Shown here: piece after piece, positions 24,891 to 32,878 of the stretch
How the letters are laid out: each line of letters begins with the position of its first letter
Position numbering within the stretch: position 1 is the stretch's first letter
DNA from: an uncultured Chthonomonas sp.
GTDB taxonomy: Bacteria > Armatimonadota > Chthonomonadetes > Chthonomonadales > CAJBBX01
NCBI GenBank assembly: GCA_903885605.1
Contig: CAISJD010000028.1
Span: 1-64,000 of the forward strand
Direction of reading: 5' to 3'
DNA length: 64,000 bases
Notes under the pieces: model-generated
The model's database searches: none
Told to the model about the DNA's origin: nothing
The model's input: only the letters and a program-made list of their open reading frames with translations
Made by a program: the position numbers and the translations under genes

Positions 24891-25985
24891 TCAGCGCCGC
24901 CCGTGACCTGCCGGCGCCTGCCTCAGCGTGGAGGGCTGCCGCAGCTTGGCGATGTACTCCCTGGTCAGCTCCCAGTAGAGCGAGGTCGCCGGCTTGCCGT
25001 CGGGACCGATCCACTTCTCCTGGGTCTCGTCGAGGCCACTGGTATCGGTGGTCCAGACGGCCGACTCCTCGAGGTAGTCGTTGAACGCCTGGATCATGAC
25101 GATCAGCGGGCGTGGGTTGTCCAGCACGCGCCGCCAGCATCGTCGGTAGAATTCGCCGCCCTCGCGCGGCTCCACCTCGGTCGGTCTGTGCACGTTGAAG
25201 CCGGGCTCCACCAGTTCGACTTCGGGATGGAGGAGCGTGCCCTGATGCAGCGGCAGGGGCCAGCCATACTCGCCCGGCTCGGCGTAGCCGGTGAGCGTGC
25301 GCTGGACAAAGCGGCTACCGTAGGTCTTGTCGCCGGTGTAGGCGTCCCACTCGGACTTCAGCTCCCGCAGCCGGATGCCGTAATTGACCATGAGCGGCTT
25401 GCCGTCGATCTGGTAGTAGTTGGCCGGGCCGCCGTACTCGGGGTTGTTGTAGAAGGTAGCGTAGACGTCCCGAGCAATCTTCTCGATGGCGACGCCCCAG
25501 GGGTCGGCCTCCCGCAGGTGCGTGCAGACGCCGAGGGCGTACCGGAGCTTCCACCTGTGGGTCGCGTTCCACGCCTTGATGCGCTTGCAGACCACGCGGG
25601 CGCAATCGACCATGTAGACATCGTCGGACCAGCCGGGGTTGCGGTACCCGCCGAGGCCGCCGGGCGTCAGTTCGATCAGCAGGAAGTCGATCTTCGCCTC
25701 AGCCATCTTGCGCAGGTGGAAGTCGATCACCTTCACATCGTCCGAGGCGTAGTGGCGGAAGTCGCCGGGCCTATCCGAGCAGAGCGGACGGTAGTTCTTC
25801 GCCTTGGTGTAGCCGACCACGCTGGTCCAGTCCTGCCGGAAGTAGGTGCAGTACCAGATGCCCACATCGGTCGGGCCCGCATGGTTGCCGTTCGTGCGCG
25901 GCGCGGCGGGCGGCGAAGCAGCCATGGCCGCCGCGGCCAGGCCGAGGAGCATGGCGATCATAGCGATGAGGGGCAGTCGGATCAT
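24891..25985 (-). CDS. Exported GH99/GH71-like barrel protein
   Basis: A 364-residue secreted protein with a signal peptide (MIRLPLIAMIAMLLGLAAAAMA). The mature part starts VGIWYCTYFRQDW and continues KVIDFHLRKMAEAKIDFLLIEL; this matches the opening of TIM-barrel glycosidases of the GH99/GH71 type, which also have a central Glu. Near the C-terminus, NPRPLIVMIQAFNDYLEES could contain a catalytic acid. The assignment is by general pattern only. I place the start at ATG 25985, with GGAGGT 9 nt upstream; a longer frame to 26033 adds 16 unlikely residues. Downstream the isochorismatase-like gene starts 123 bp later, with nothing visible between. Confidence 0.6.
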   Translation of the reverse strand: MIRLPLIAMIAMLLGLAAAAMAASPPAAPRTNGNHAGPTDVGIWYCTYFRQDWTSVVGYTKAKNYRPLCSDRPGDFRHYASDDVKVIDFHLRKMAEAKIDFLLIELTPGGLGGYRNPGWSDDVYMVDCARVVCKRIKAWNATHRWKLRYALGVCTHLREADPWGVAIEKIARDVYATFYNNPEYGGPANYYQIDGKPLMVNYGIRLRELKSEWDAYTGDKTYGSRFVQRTLTGYAEPGEYGWPLPLHQGTLLHPEVELVEPGFNVHRPTEVEPREGGEFYRRCWRRVLDNPRPLIVMIQAFNDYLEESAVWTTDTSGLDETQEKWIGPDGKPATSLYWELTREYIAKLRQPSTLRQAPAGHGRR

Positions 25986-26078
25986 GCGCGGCGACCTCCA
26001 GCACGGCATCGCGGCACCTCGGACGGGTGCCATGTTCCCGGCAGTTCGCCGGCAGGGAGCGGAGTTGCTGCCCGGTCG

Positions 26079-27242
26079 CTATGGCGCCACGCCCACATCG
26101 GGATGCCTGAGCGCCCAGATCGCGCCACGGGAGGTTGCGACGTAGATGGTACTGCCCTCAACCGCCGGGGCCGTGGTCATGTTATCGGGGTGGCCGTGGG
26201 GGCTCATGCCGAACTCGCGAATGCTCGCAAGGCGTTGACCGGACCGGGGATCGATAATACCGATGCCCTGAGGGCCGGACTCGTATACCCAGCCTGTCTC
26301 GGGCACGAAGGTGAGGTCTGGATGGACGTACTGGGCGTACTGGCGCCGGAACACCTCCTCGCCGTGCCGTATACCTACCAGGTGTGCGGGTACGCCGGTT
26401 GGGCTGAACTGGCCGGTCGAAGGGCAAAGGACGACGAGGAGGGTGTCGCCGCACACCTCGAACGAGACGATCCCGTGGCCCGGTTTGTGCACCCTCTGGG
26501 CAATCTCACCGGTCTCGGGCGACGCCTCATAGAGCGATGTATACGTGTTGGCCCAGACGTGCCCGTTGCGGACGACCACGGGCCAGATGCAGCCGTAGTC
26601 GAGCCGCTGCTCCCAGATCCTTTTGCCGCCGGCCTGCTCGAAGCAGAGGAGCTTGCGGCTGTTCGTGGCCACGATCACCCGGTCTTCCCAAGCCGCGGCG
26701 GTGGCGTTCACGTCGTTGTTGCGCGCCTTCGAGGTCAGGACCGACCAGGCCGGCTCGCCGGTCTCCGCGTCGAGGCAGTTCAGATAGCCCCTTCGGTCGC
26801 CGTAGAAGACCCGACTGCCGGACACCGTGGGCGCGGTGTAGATCCACTCGCCCTTCTCGGGGTAGGGGGCGTGGACCCACACCGGGCGCCCGCGCCGGTC
26901 GAGCCGGACCAACCCATGCGTCAGCGTGACCACGATATCCTCGTCCACTGCGGCCCAGCCCACCGCGTATGGGCGCTCCGAGTGCACCCAGGAGCGCGAG
27001 CCCGACGCCGCCCGGACCGAGCGGACCTCGCCCCGGCTGAACGCGGCAGTCACGCGCCGGTCAGGCGTGATCAAGACCGGCTGGGACTGAGGATGGACGC
27101 CGAACCTGATGCCACGCCTGCCGTCGCGCCATATCTGGAGCTCGCCCGCGGTGTACTCCCGGGCCGCCGGGAGCCTGTCATGCGGCCCCAGATGCTCCGG
27201 GGCCACGGCAGTCGTCGCAGCTGGCACCTTGCGTCGTGGCAT
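26079..27242 (-). CDS. PQQ-type beta-propeller repeat protein
   Basis: A 387-residue propeller of the PQQ/WD-like type. Blade ends recur: GYLNCLDAETGEPAWSV, KLLCFEQAGGKRIWEQ, SLYEASPETGEIAQR and GIIDPRSGQRLAS have the AxDxxTGxxxW-like signature of PQQ repeats. There is no clear signal peptide from this start. It may bind a ligand or act as a scaffold, and no catalytic residue is evident. The start ATG 27242 has only a weak upstream site. It lies 93 bp from the exported barrel gene, between it and the DUF1080 gene, and is followed upstream by a strong hairpin. Confidence 0.75.
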   Translation of the reverse strand: MPRRKVPAATTAVAPEHLGPHDRLPAAREYTAGELQIWRDGRRGIRFGVHPQSQPVLITPDRRVTAAFSRGEVRSVRAASGSRSWVHSERPYAVGWAAVDEDIVVTLTHGLVRLDRRGRPVWVHAPYPEKGEWIYTAPTVSGSRVFYGDRRGYLNCLDAETGEPAWSVLTSKARNNDVNATAAAWEDRVIVATNSRKLLCFEQAGGKRIWEQRLDYGCIWPVVVRNGHVWANTYTSLYEASPETGEIAQRVHKPGHGIVSFEVCGDTLLVVLCPSTGQFSPTGVPAHLVGIRHGEEVFRRQYAQYVHPDLTFVPETGWVYESGPQGIGIIDPRSGQRLASIREFGMSPHGHPDNMTTAPAVEGSTIYVATSRGAIWALRHPDVGVAP

Positions 27243-27281
27243 GAGAGGCCCCCGTGCCTGCGGCGGGCCCTAGGCCCGTCG

Positions 27282-27314
27282 TTCCCCTTGCGCGGATCCA
27301 GCGCGCAAGGGGAA
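27282..27314 (-). terminator. 13-bp perfect hairpin after the DUF1080 gene
   Basis: TTCCCCTTGCGCG at 27282-27294 pairs with CGCGCAAGGGGAA at 27302-27314 around a 7-nt loop. On the minus strand it sits 20 nt past the DUF1080 stop (27334) and 40 nt before the propeller start, so it may end or attenuate transcription inside the locus. The minus-strand 3' side lacks a U-tract. Confidence 0.6.
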
Positions 27315-27333
27315 AATGACGGCGATGCGTCCT

Positions 27334-28056
27334 TCAGTACTTGTCTGAGCCCTTCTCGGGCAGCGGGACGATCCAGATGTTGCGGTACTCGACCCTGTTG
27401 CCGTGGTCCTGCAGGACGATGGGGCCCGACTTCGCCGGGCCCTTGAACTGCTGGTACTGGATGCCCGTCATATCCGGTACTTCCACGTTGTTATGTACCA
27501 CCGTGCCGTTCTGGATGACCGTGAGCACCGGCTTGGTGGTCATGGCGCCGGCGGCGTCAAACCGCGCGGCCCGAAAGACGATGTCGTAGGTCTGCCAGAC
27601 TGTCGGTGGCCGGCAGGCGTTGATGATCGGGGCGCAGTGATTGTACAGCGCGCCGCAGTCGCCCTTGCCGGGGGTCTCGATGCCGAAGGAGTCGAGTACC
27701 TGCACCTCGTAGCGCCCCTGCAGGCCGATGCCGCTGTTGCCCTTGCCCTGCCCCTTGGCGTCCGGCATGTTGGGGGTGCGAAACTCAATGTGGAGATGGA
27801 AGTCCGCGTACTCCGCCTTGGTCTGGATGTCGCCGCCCAGGGCGAGCATGGCCCCGGCCTCGATCTTCCACTCGGCGGGCTTGTCGGTCCCGCGCTTGGC
27901 CCAGTTGGCGGCCAGCGTCGTCGCCGTACCGTCGAAGAGCTGCACGACCCCGGCCACCTTGGGGGCGGGGACAGGCTCGATCTGGGCCGCAGGCGTCTGC
28001 CCTCCCGCGGCGACTGCCGAGACGGCGGCCAACAAGGCGATACTTGTTCGGAACAT
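27334..28056 (-). CDS. Exported DUF1080 protein (3-keto-disaccharide hydrolase fold)
   Basis: A 240-residue secreted protein of the DUF1080 family, a concanavalin-like beta-sandwich found in sugar-degradation loci of Planctomycetota and Armatimonadota and associated with 3-keto-glycoside cleavage. Signal peptide: residues 1 to about 18. Typical family segments are VVQLFDGTATTL and WKIEAGAMLALGGDIQTKAEYADFHLHIEF (split here), then GNSGIGLQGRYEVQVLDSFG and PIVLQDHGNRVEYRNIWI near the end. ATG 28056 has GGAGGAGG just upstream. It lies 54 bp from the sugar isomerase-like gene, which fits a shared role in keto-sugar metabolism. Confidence 0.88.
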   Translation of the reverse strand: MFRTSIALLAAVSAVAAGGQTPAAQIEPVPAPKVAGVVQLFDGTATTLAANWAKRGTDKPAEWKIEAGAMLALGGDIQTKAEYADFHLHIEFRTPNMPDAKGQGKGNSGIGLQGRYEVQVLDSFGIETPGKGDCGALYNHCAPIINACRPPTVWQTYDIVFRAARFDAAGAMTTKPVLTVIQNGTVVHNNVEVPDMTGIQYQQFKGPAKSGPIVLQDHGNRVEYRNIWIVPLPEKGSDKY

Positions 28057-28109
28057 GCGTCCTCCTCCGTCGGCGCTCGGCTACGCGGGCGCCGCAAACG
28101 TTCTGGGTG

Positions 28110-28931
28110 TTACGCCTCGCGGCGCAGGTTCGCTTCGTACGACTTGAGCGTGGCCAGTTCGCCCGACAGGTGGCCGGCCTGGAATTCCGGCTCGCTGGTT
28201 CCCTCGATCCACTCGCCGCTCAGATATCCATCGTACCCATCGGCCAGCAGAAGGCGCATCGCCTCGCGGTGGTCGAAGTCGCCGGTTCCGGTGGGCAGCA
28301 CCTTCAGCTCGGCGAGGCTGTCCACACCATCATGCACGTGGAGGTGGCGCACCCAGGGGCGCAGCTTGGCATAGGCCTCGGCCATGGTGTGGCGGCCCTG
28401 GCGCTGGGTGTGCATAATGTCCCAGTTCACGGCGACGGACGGTTGGCCCACGGCCTGCATGACGGCGACCACATCGTCCGGGTTGCACCAGTCATCGTGC
28501 GTCTCCAGGCAGAGCGTCACGCCCTCCCGCTGCGCCGCCGGGGCAAGCTCCGCCAGGCAGCCGGCCACCTGCGCCACAGCCTCGGCGCGGGCCATGCCGC
28601 CGGGCAGCGCTCCGCCGAAAACGCGCAGGCGGTTGCAGCCGATGTCGGCGGCCAGGTGGATGAAGGCCGCGGCGTCGTCCACATGCGCTGGGGCCTCTGC
28701 CGGGTTCGCGAACCGGCACGAGACGGCCAGGCAGGCGATCTCCACGCCCGCGCCCTCGCAGAGGCGGCGCACACCGATGCGCCCGGCGGCGCTCAGGGTT
28801 CGCTCGATGCCGTGGGCGTGGCCGGCCTGCGCACGGGGCTCGATGCCCTGGTAGCCCAGCGTCGCCGCCGCCTCCAGCGTGGCGTGGAGGTCCAGCGTGG
28901 GTGTCGAGAAGCTCATGAAGGAGTAGCGCAC
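28110..28931 (-). CDS. Sugar phosphate isomerase/epimerase (xylose-isomerase-like barrel)
   Basis: A 273-residue TIM-barrel protein of the AP-endonuclease-2 / sugar-phosphate isomerase family. Metal-ligand and catalytic candidates appear in order: LETHDDW, VNWDIMHT, HLHVHDG and LSGEWIEG, the usual Glu-Asp/His-Glu pattern. Such enzymes epimerise or isomerise keto-sugars. The start is GTG 28931, where GGAGGG lies 8 nt upstream; the frame is open to 29087 but that part is arginine-rich and lacks a site. It is the first gene of the minus-strand run. The region upstream to 29255 shows no promoter I can defend. Confidence 0.85.
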   Translation of the reverse strand: MRYSFMSFSTPTLDLHATLEAAATLGYQGIEPRAQAGHAHGIERTLSAAGRIGVRRLCEGAGVEIACLAVSCRFANPAEAPAHVDDAAAFIHLAADIGCNRLRVFGGALPGGMARAEAVAQVAGCLAELAPAAQREGVTLCLETHDDWCNPDDVVAVMQAVGQPSVAVNWDIMHTQRQGRHTMAEAYAKLRPWVRHLHVHDGVDSLAELKVLPTGTGDFDHREAMRLLLADGYDGYLSGEWIEGTSEPEFQAGHLSGELATLKSYEANLRREA

Positions 28932-29255
28932 GGGGTCAGCCCTCCTGCGGCGCCGCAGAATCAGAGGCGTCGGCGCCCAGCAGGACCCAGCATACCCCGG
29001 CGACCGGCCTCGCGGCCCTCGACGGCGCGAGCCGCGGTTCAGAGGTTCGCCTCGAAGCAGACATCGGGCCGCACGACGATCCGGCATCCCCCGCCCTCCG
29101 GCACGGCCACAAGCAGCGCAGGTGCCGCAGGCGCGGCAAGGACGAGCGGACAGACGTGAGGCGCAAGTTGCCTGGGCTACACCTCCATGGCGGGCTAATG
29201 GGAGCGTGTAGCCGATGGGACGGTGACCGGGCGCTCCGGGCGCGAGGTGAGCGCT
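28932..29255. other. 324-bp intergenic region with a possible gene remnant
   Basis: Between the isomerase start and the Rpn fragment no complete gene is present. On the minus strand (about 29042-29178) a frame of about 45 codons runs through GGGCRIVVRPDVCFEANL before a TGA and looks like the C-terminus of a lost gene. Confidence 0.5.
29042..29178 (-). pseudogene. Possible C-terminal remnant of an unknown gene
   Basis: Minus-strand frame bounded upstream by TAG, with no start codon and no ribosome-binding site. It ends in ALLVAVPEGGGCRIVVRP then DVCFEANL and TGA. Hydrophobic strands followed by an acidic end resemble the last strands of a GATase-like or glycosidase domain. Chance cannot be excluded. 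Confidence 0.3.
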
Positions 29256-29519
29256 TCAGGCGCTCGGCAACCCCATGTCGGCCAGGGTATGTGCGTCCAG
29301 CACCCGGTCAGCGAGAACGCCGAGCAGTTCAGGATCGGTGATGGCCTCCACGCGAGCCACCACGTCGGGACCCATCTGCCCGAACCGGCGCCGCATCAGC
29401 CGCAGCAGGATCGCCTTCTCGCCTTCCGTCCGGCCTTCGGTCTTGCCTTCGATGCGGCCTTCGATGCGGCCGGTTGCCAGCCCCTTCTCCATGCCGCGCT
29501 CTTCGTATGCGAGCATCAT
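29256..29519 (-). CDS. Free-standing duplicate of the Rpn C-terminal domain
   Basis: An intact 87-codon frame almost identical to the last third of the Rpn-like gene immediately upstream (29572-30516). The DNA copy (29256-29557) is offset by 316 bp from its source (29572-29873). It carries the same GAGGTG site (29526-29531), then six nt, then ATG-ATG (29519), and ends with the same GLPSA and stop. Only about six residues differ (for example EKG for KKG, RI for RM). The 316-bp offset is not a multiple of three, so it cannot be fused to the full-length gene. In E. coli, Rpn nucleases produce such a C-terminal fragment from an internal start and it acts as an antitoxin; this copy could be a separate gene for that role. 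A decaying duplicate is the alternative. Confidence 0.65.
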   Translation of the reverse strand: MMLAYEERGMEKGLATGRIEGRIEGKTEGRTEGEKAILLRLMRRRFGQMGPDVVARVEAITDPELLGVLADRVLDAHTLADMGLPSA

Positions 29520-29571
29520 GTGCTTCACCTCACTCTCGGAGGACGGCTCGAGAAGCCAGAGCCGGTCGAGG

Positions 29572-30516
29572 TCAGGCGCTCGGCAACCCCATGTCGGCCA
29601 AGGTATGCGCGTCCAGCACCCGGTCGGCGAGAACGCCGAGCAGTTCAGGATCGGTGATGGCCTCCACGCGAGCCACCACGTCGGGACCTATCTGCCCGAA
29701 CCGGCGCTGCATCTGCCGCAGCAGGATCGCCTTCTCGCCTTCCGTACGGCCTTCGGTCTTGCCTTCCATGCGGCCTTCCATGCGGCCGGTTGCCAGCCCC
29801 TTCTTCATGCCGCGCTCTTCGTATGCGAGCATCATGTGCTTCACCTCACTCTCGGAGGACGGCTCGAGGAGCCGATCCAGTTCCGCAGTTTCGCCGTCGG
29901 TCAGCGGGATGTACTTGTCTACCACGTACAGGAGCAACCAGCGCCGCGCTTCGTCCAGGTCGGCTCGGGCCATGCGCTCGTAGGCGCGGAGCTTGCGGAT
30001 GACACGACTGGTGCTGTTCGACCCCATCAACGCGCTCAACGCCGGCGCCAGAACGCTCGGACTCTCCAGGTACTCCTCGGCCGGCAGGTCCGGGAGGCCT
30101 ATTGCATCATACACGAAGCGGAGGGTCTCGCGGCCCCATAGCCTCTCGATATGCCGCTCCGACGTGAGGCCGCCGGCGCCGGGAGCCAGGTAGACCACCA
30201 CGGGCAGCACCGGGACGCGACGGCGCAGGCGAAGCAGGCTGTAGTACTCCCACATCCGAGCGGGGACGGCGGCCGACCGGTCGGCCTGCACCTCGATGTG
30301 GATCAGCACGATCTCGGCGCCGCCGTCATGTGCCTGGACCTTCACCACCACGTCGGGTTGGCGTCGACTACCTTCCGGCAGATCGGTGAAGACCTCCTGG
30401 TCGAGATGCTCCACGGTGCCGAAGTCGAGCCGGGCTGCGACGTCGGCGAAGAAGAGCTCCATGAACTCACGGAAGAAGGTCCGGAGCACATCCTTCCATA
30501 GCTGATCATGCGACAT
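29572..30516 (-). CDS. Rpn-family PD-(D/E)XK nuclease
   Basis: A 314-residue Rpn-family protein (recombination-promoting nuclease, transposase_31-like). The N-terminal PD-(D/E)XK core shows FFREFMELFFADVAARLDF, then RRQPDVVVKV (Asp55) and IVLIHIEVQ (Glu75, Gln77), a complete D...ExQ active site. The C-terminal third is linked by an EGR/EGK-rich segment and ends in DPELLGVLADRVLDAHTLADMG. An in-frame internal start (ATG-ATG at 29835) has GAGGTG 6 nt upstream and would yield an 87-residue C-terminal protein, as described for RpnS from E. coli rpn genes. In that system RpnL is a toxic nuclease used in phage defence. The 3' end is tandemly duplicated downstream. Confidence 0.85.
   Translation of the reverse strand: MSHDQLWKDVLRTFFREFMELFFADVAARLDFGTVEHLDQEVFTDLPEGSRRQPDVVVKVQAHDGGAEIVLIHIEVQADRSAAVPARMWEYYSLLRLRRRVPVLPVVVYLAPGAGGLTSERHIERLWGRETLRFVYDAIGLPDLPAEEYLESPSVLAPALSALMGSNSTSRVIRKLRAYERMARADLDEARRWLLLYVVDKYIPLTDGETAELDRLLEPSSESEVKHMMLAYEERGMKKGLATGRMEGRMEGKTEGRTEGEKAILLRQMQRRFGQIGPDVVARVEAITDPELLGVLADRVLDAHTLADMGLPSA
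29835..29847 (-). promoter_or_regulatory. Internal Shine-Dalgarno and start of an RpnS-like C-terminal product
   Basis: On the minus strand GAGGTG (29842-29847) is followed by six nt and then ATG-ATG (29835) in the frame of the Rpn-like gene, codons 228-229. The same site and spacing are kept in the downstream duplicate (29526-29531). This is an unusually good internal ribosome-binding site and predicts a separate 87-residue C-terminal protein. Confidence 0.6.
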
Positions 30517-30597
30517 GCGATGCTCCCTTCACTGAACGCGCGGTCAAACCAATGCGCCGGTCACCCACGACGCACGCCCTCCGTCATTGGCCGAGCC

Positions 30598-31803
30598 CTA
30601 CCGGTCCGCCCTCCAGATCGCCCTGATTGTCTCCTCCTGGCCCATACCTTCGGGGCAGACGGCGGACTTCGTGTTGCCGTAGTACCAGGCCTTGCCGTCC
30701 ACAGGGTCGGCCAGGCATCGGCTCATGGGCATCTGGAGGAATCCGTTGGTGTCGTGCTCGCGGACCCACTTCCAGGCGTAGCCGAGCCACTCGTTACGGT
30801 AGGCCTCGGGCTGGTGGGCCAGCCAGCAGATCTCGTCGTAGCCCCAGGTCCAGTAGGGCATGCCGCCCTGCCCGGCCTTGCCGCTGGAGCCCCAGTTGTC
30901 GAACTCGACCAGGTAGGGCAGGTGCTCGCAGGTCCATCCGCTGGGCGTGATGCCGCCGCGGCTCCGGCCGAAGAGCGTGTCCAGGTAGCCCATCTGGAGC
31001 TCACCCTTCTGCGGCTGCCCCGTCGTCTCCTTGATCCGCAGCGGGAAGGCGTGAACGTCGAAGAGCAGCTTGCCGTCGTAGATCGGGCCGCCGTCAGGCG
31101 TGTGGGCATCGCATAGCACCAGATGCCGTCGGGCGTGCGACCGGGCATAGCGCCGAACCCGGGCGAGGACATCGCGCCAGCCGACCCAGTCCTTGTCCTG
31201 CGCGCCGATCAGCGCCACCTGGCCGAAGTGCATGCCCTCCATGCCGGCGTCGATGTAGGCCGTGGCCTGATGGAAGAACCACATCCGGGTCTCGGTGCGG
31301 GTGATGTCGGGGACCGACTGGTCCGGCGCCCAGTGGTTCTTCAACTTGCCGTCCGCGAAGAGCATGTCGCCGTAGCGGTAGGATCGCTGCTCGGCCGGCA
31401 GTCCGAACTCCGCGGAGACGCGCGCGGGCACCTGAACCTGCTCCACCTGCTTGGTGACGATCTCAAAGACGCAGCCCTGGAGGATCACGTCCGGGTCGCC
31501 GCGGTGGATGCGCTCGGCGATGGCCTTGGCGCGCGGCAGGCTCGCCTCGAAGCCGCCTTCGCCGCCCCAGAGGAAGAGGACGCGGCCCGCGTACTTGACG
31601 CCCATGTTCTGCAGCATGCGCAGGTTGTCGTCCACGTTCCCCTGGCCCATGCAGAGCGACATGGCCGTCACCGAGCGGGAGAGGTAGCTCTCAAGCACCG
31701 GGCGGCTGATCTTGCCGTCGAAGCGATAGTCTCGAGCGGGTGCGGCGGCAGGGATAGCGAGCGCCGCCGCTGCACCGACGCAGATCACGAGCATCACGAA
31801 CAT
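30598..31803 (-). CDS. Exported hypothetical protein
   Basis: A 401-residue protein with a signal peptide (MFVMLVICVGAAAALAIPAA). The mature part contains YLSRSVTAMSLCMGQG, NMGVKYAGRVLFLWGGEGGF and AYIDAGMEGMHFGQVALIG; alternating strands and helices with acidic ends suggest a TIM-barrel enzyme, perhaps glycosidase-like, but I recognise no family. LFDVHAFPLRIKE and EFDNWGSSG are other conserved-looking segments. AGGAGGT lies 5 nt before ATG 31803. It lies between the Rpn gene and an unknown gene, all on the minus strand, 81 bp from the former. Confidence 0.7.
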   Translation of the reverse strand: MFVMLVICVGAAAALAIPAAAPARDYRFDGKISRPVLESYLSRSVTAMSLCMGQGNVDDNLRMLQNMGVKYAGRVLFLWGGEGGFEASLPRAKAIAERIHRGDPDVILQGCVFEIVTKQVEQVQVPARVSAEFGLPAEQRSYRYGDMLFADGKLKNHWAPDQSVPDITRTETRMWFFHQATAYIDAGMEGMHFGQVALIGAQDKDWVGWRDVLARVRRYARSHARRHLVLCDAHTPDGGPIYDGKLLFDVHAFPLRIKETTGQPQKGELQMGYLDTLFGRSRGGITPSGWTCEHLPYLVEFDNWGSSGKAGQGGMPYWTWGYDEICWLAHQPEAYRNEWLGYAWKWVREHDTNGFLQMPMSRCLADPVDGKAWYYGNTKSAVCPEGMGQEETIRAIWRADR

Positions 31804-31844
31804 CGTAGACCTCCTCGCAGAAGCAGGGACCGGCGGCGCCTCCG

Positions 31845-32405
31845 TCAGGGCTCCGATCCCTGGCTGGCCGCTTCGTGGGCGACCAGCCTGGCCAGGGCGG
31901 AGCTGTAGCCATCGCCGAACGTAACGCAGGTGATGTCGGAGTAGGGGTACCGCAGCTTGCGGCCGGGGGCGGCGTCAGGACCGACTGTGTTCAGTCTCAG
32001 GGCTCGTTTCCCGAGCTTTCGGATCGTGCCGATCCGCAGGCAGCCGGGCGCCCTGAACTCGTCCTCGATGCCGAGGAGGGGGTACCGCGCGGCCGCCCAC
32101 CGCAAGAGCGACGGCCAATCCTTCAGTTCGACGCCCTCCGGCGCCACCGGGGTTTGGCCTAGAATCCGAAGCGCTCGGCTCACGAAGCTGGTGTCCGGAC
32201 GCCACCAACGGATATCCCGGCAACGAACGACTGCATAGCCGTTCAGCGTCATGGCGTGGTCGTCAAGGACATGGAGCATCGCCAGATCAGAACTGGCGCC
32301 GACGAGGAAGCCGTCGAGCGGGTCGGCCGACCTCGGCCGGCGCACGAGGCGAACAACGGTGTCGGCTCCGATGGTGGCGCTGTAGTACTGGCGGTCCTTC
32401 GTCAT
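31845..32405 (-). CDS. Hypothetical protein
   Basis: A 186-residue cytoplasmic protein I do not recognise. The N-terminal half has strand-like segments (YSATIGADTVVRLVRR, GFLVGASSDLAMLHVL, HAMTLNGYAVVRCRDI), and the C-terminal half includes RYPYSDITCVTFGDGYSSALARLV. The small beta-rich N-terminus looks a little like an Sm- or SH3-like barrel, but this is not firm. ATG 32405 has AAGGAGGG 5-6 nt upstream, a strong site. It follows vapC by 29 bp on the same strand and may be transcribed with the AbrB-VapC pair. Confidence 0.65.
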   Translation of the reverse strand: MTKDRQYYSATIGADTVVRLVRRPRSADPLDGFLVGASSDLAMLHVLDDHAMTLNGYAVVRCRDIRWWRPDTSFVSRALRILGQTPVAPEGVELKDWPSLLRWAAARYPLLGIEDEFRAPGCLRIGTIRKLGKRALRLNTVGPDAAPGRKLRYPYSDITCVTFGDGYSSALARLVAHEAASQGSEP

Positions 32406-32434
32406 CGGGTCCCTCCTTGGCGTCGCCTATTAGC

Positions 32435-32878
32435 TCACATGACCCCGGGCGGCGGCGAAGCAAGGTCGACCTGCGGTAGCGCCGTCGAACGGATGCAGCG
32501 CATATGGCGGTCGCGGTGTACGAGGCGGAGGCCGTGAAGGCTGGCGCAGGCGGCGATCAGCGCGTCCGCCAGCGGAATGCGTGCGGTCGACAAGCCTGAC
32601 AGGCGCAGCGCCTCCTCTGCGGTCTCTTCGGTGATCGCCAGAACGTTAGACATCAGCGGCCGCAGCCGGCGCCACGCCTGCAAGGCTTCCGTGGCCGGTC
32701 GTTCCGTGGCTGCGGCGACAGACCGGCAGAACTCGGCCACTGTGGGAGCCGACACCATGACCAGAGCATCGCCCACCAGGATGTCACGAACAACCGAGCC
32801 CTCCGGTTCGCCCCTGAAGAACGCCAGGACGGCTGACGTATCAAGCAGATAACCGCAGTCCGTGGGACGCTCAGTCAC
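32435..32878 (-). CDS. vapC: VapC-like PIN-domain toxin
   Basis: A 147-residue PIN-domain ribonuclease toxin. The four acidic residues expected in the active site are all present: Asp13 (LLDTSA), Glu49 (VAEFC), Asp105 (PLADA) and Asp123 (HRDRH). Length is normal for VapC. The start is GTG 32878, which overlaps the antitoxin stop by eight bases (GTGACTGA), giving tight coupling; a longer frame to 32980 lies entirely inside the antitoxin gene. VapC toxins typically cut tRNA or rRNA; the target is unknown here. It looks complete and functional. Confidence 0.9.
   Translation of the reverse strand: MTERPTDCGYLLDTSAVLAFFRGEPEGSVVRDILVGDALVMVSAPTVAEFCRSVAAATERPATEALQAWRRLRPLMSNVLAITEETAEEALRLSGLSTARIPLADALIAACASLHGLRLVHRDRHMRCIRSTALPQVDLASPPPGVM

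Noticed and set aside
23988-27446. Very long open frame on the plus strand (over 1100 codons)
   Set aside because: It is the mirror of minus-strand genes with clear motifs and ribosome-binding sites. High GC content leaves antisense frames open; its translation is low-complexity and matches no fold.
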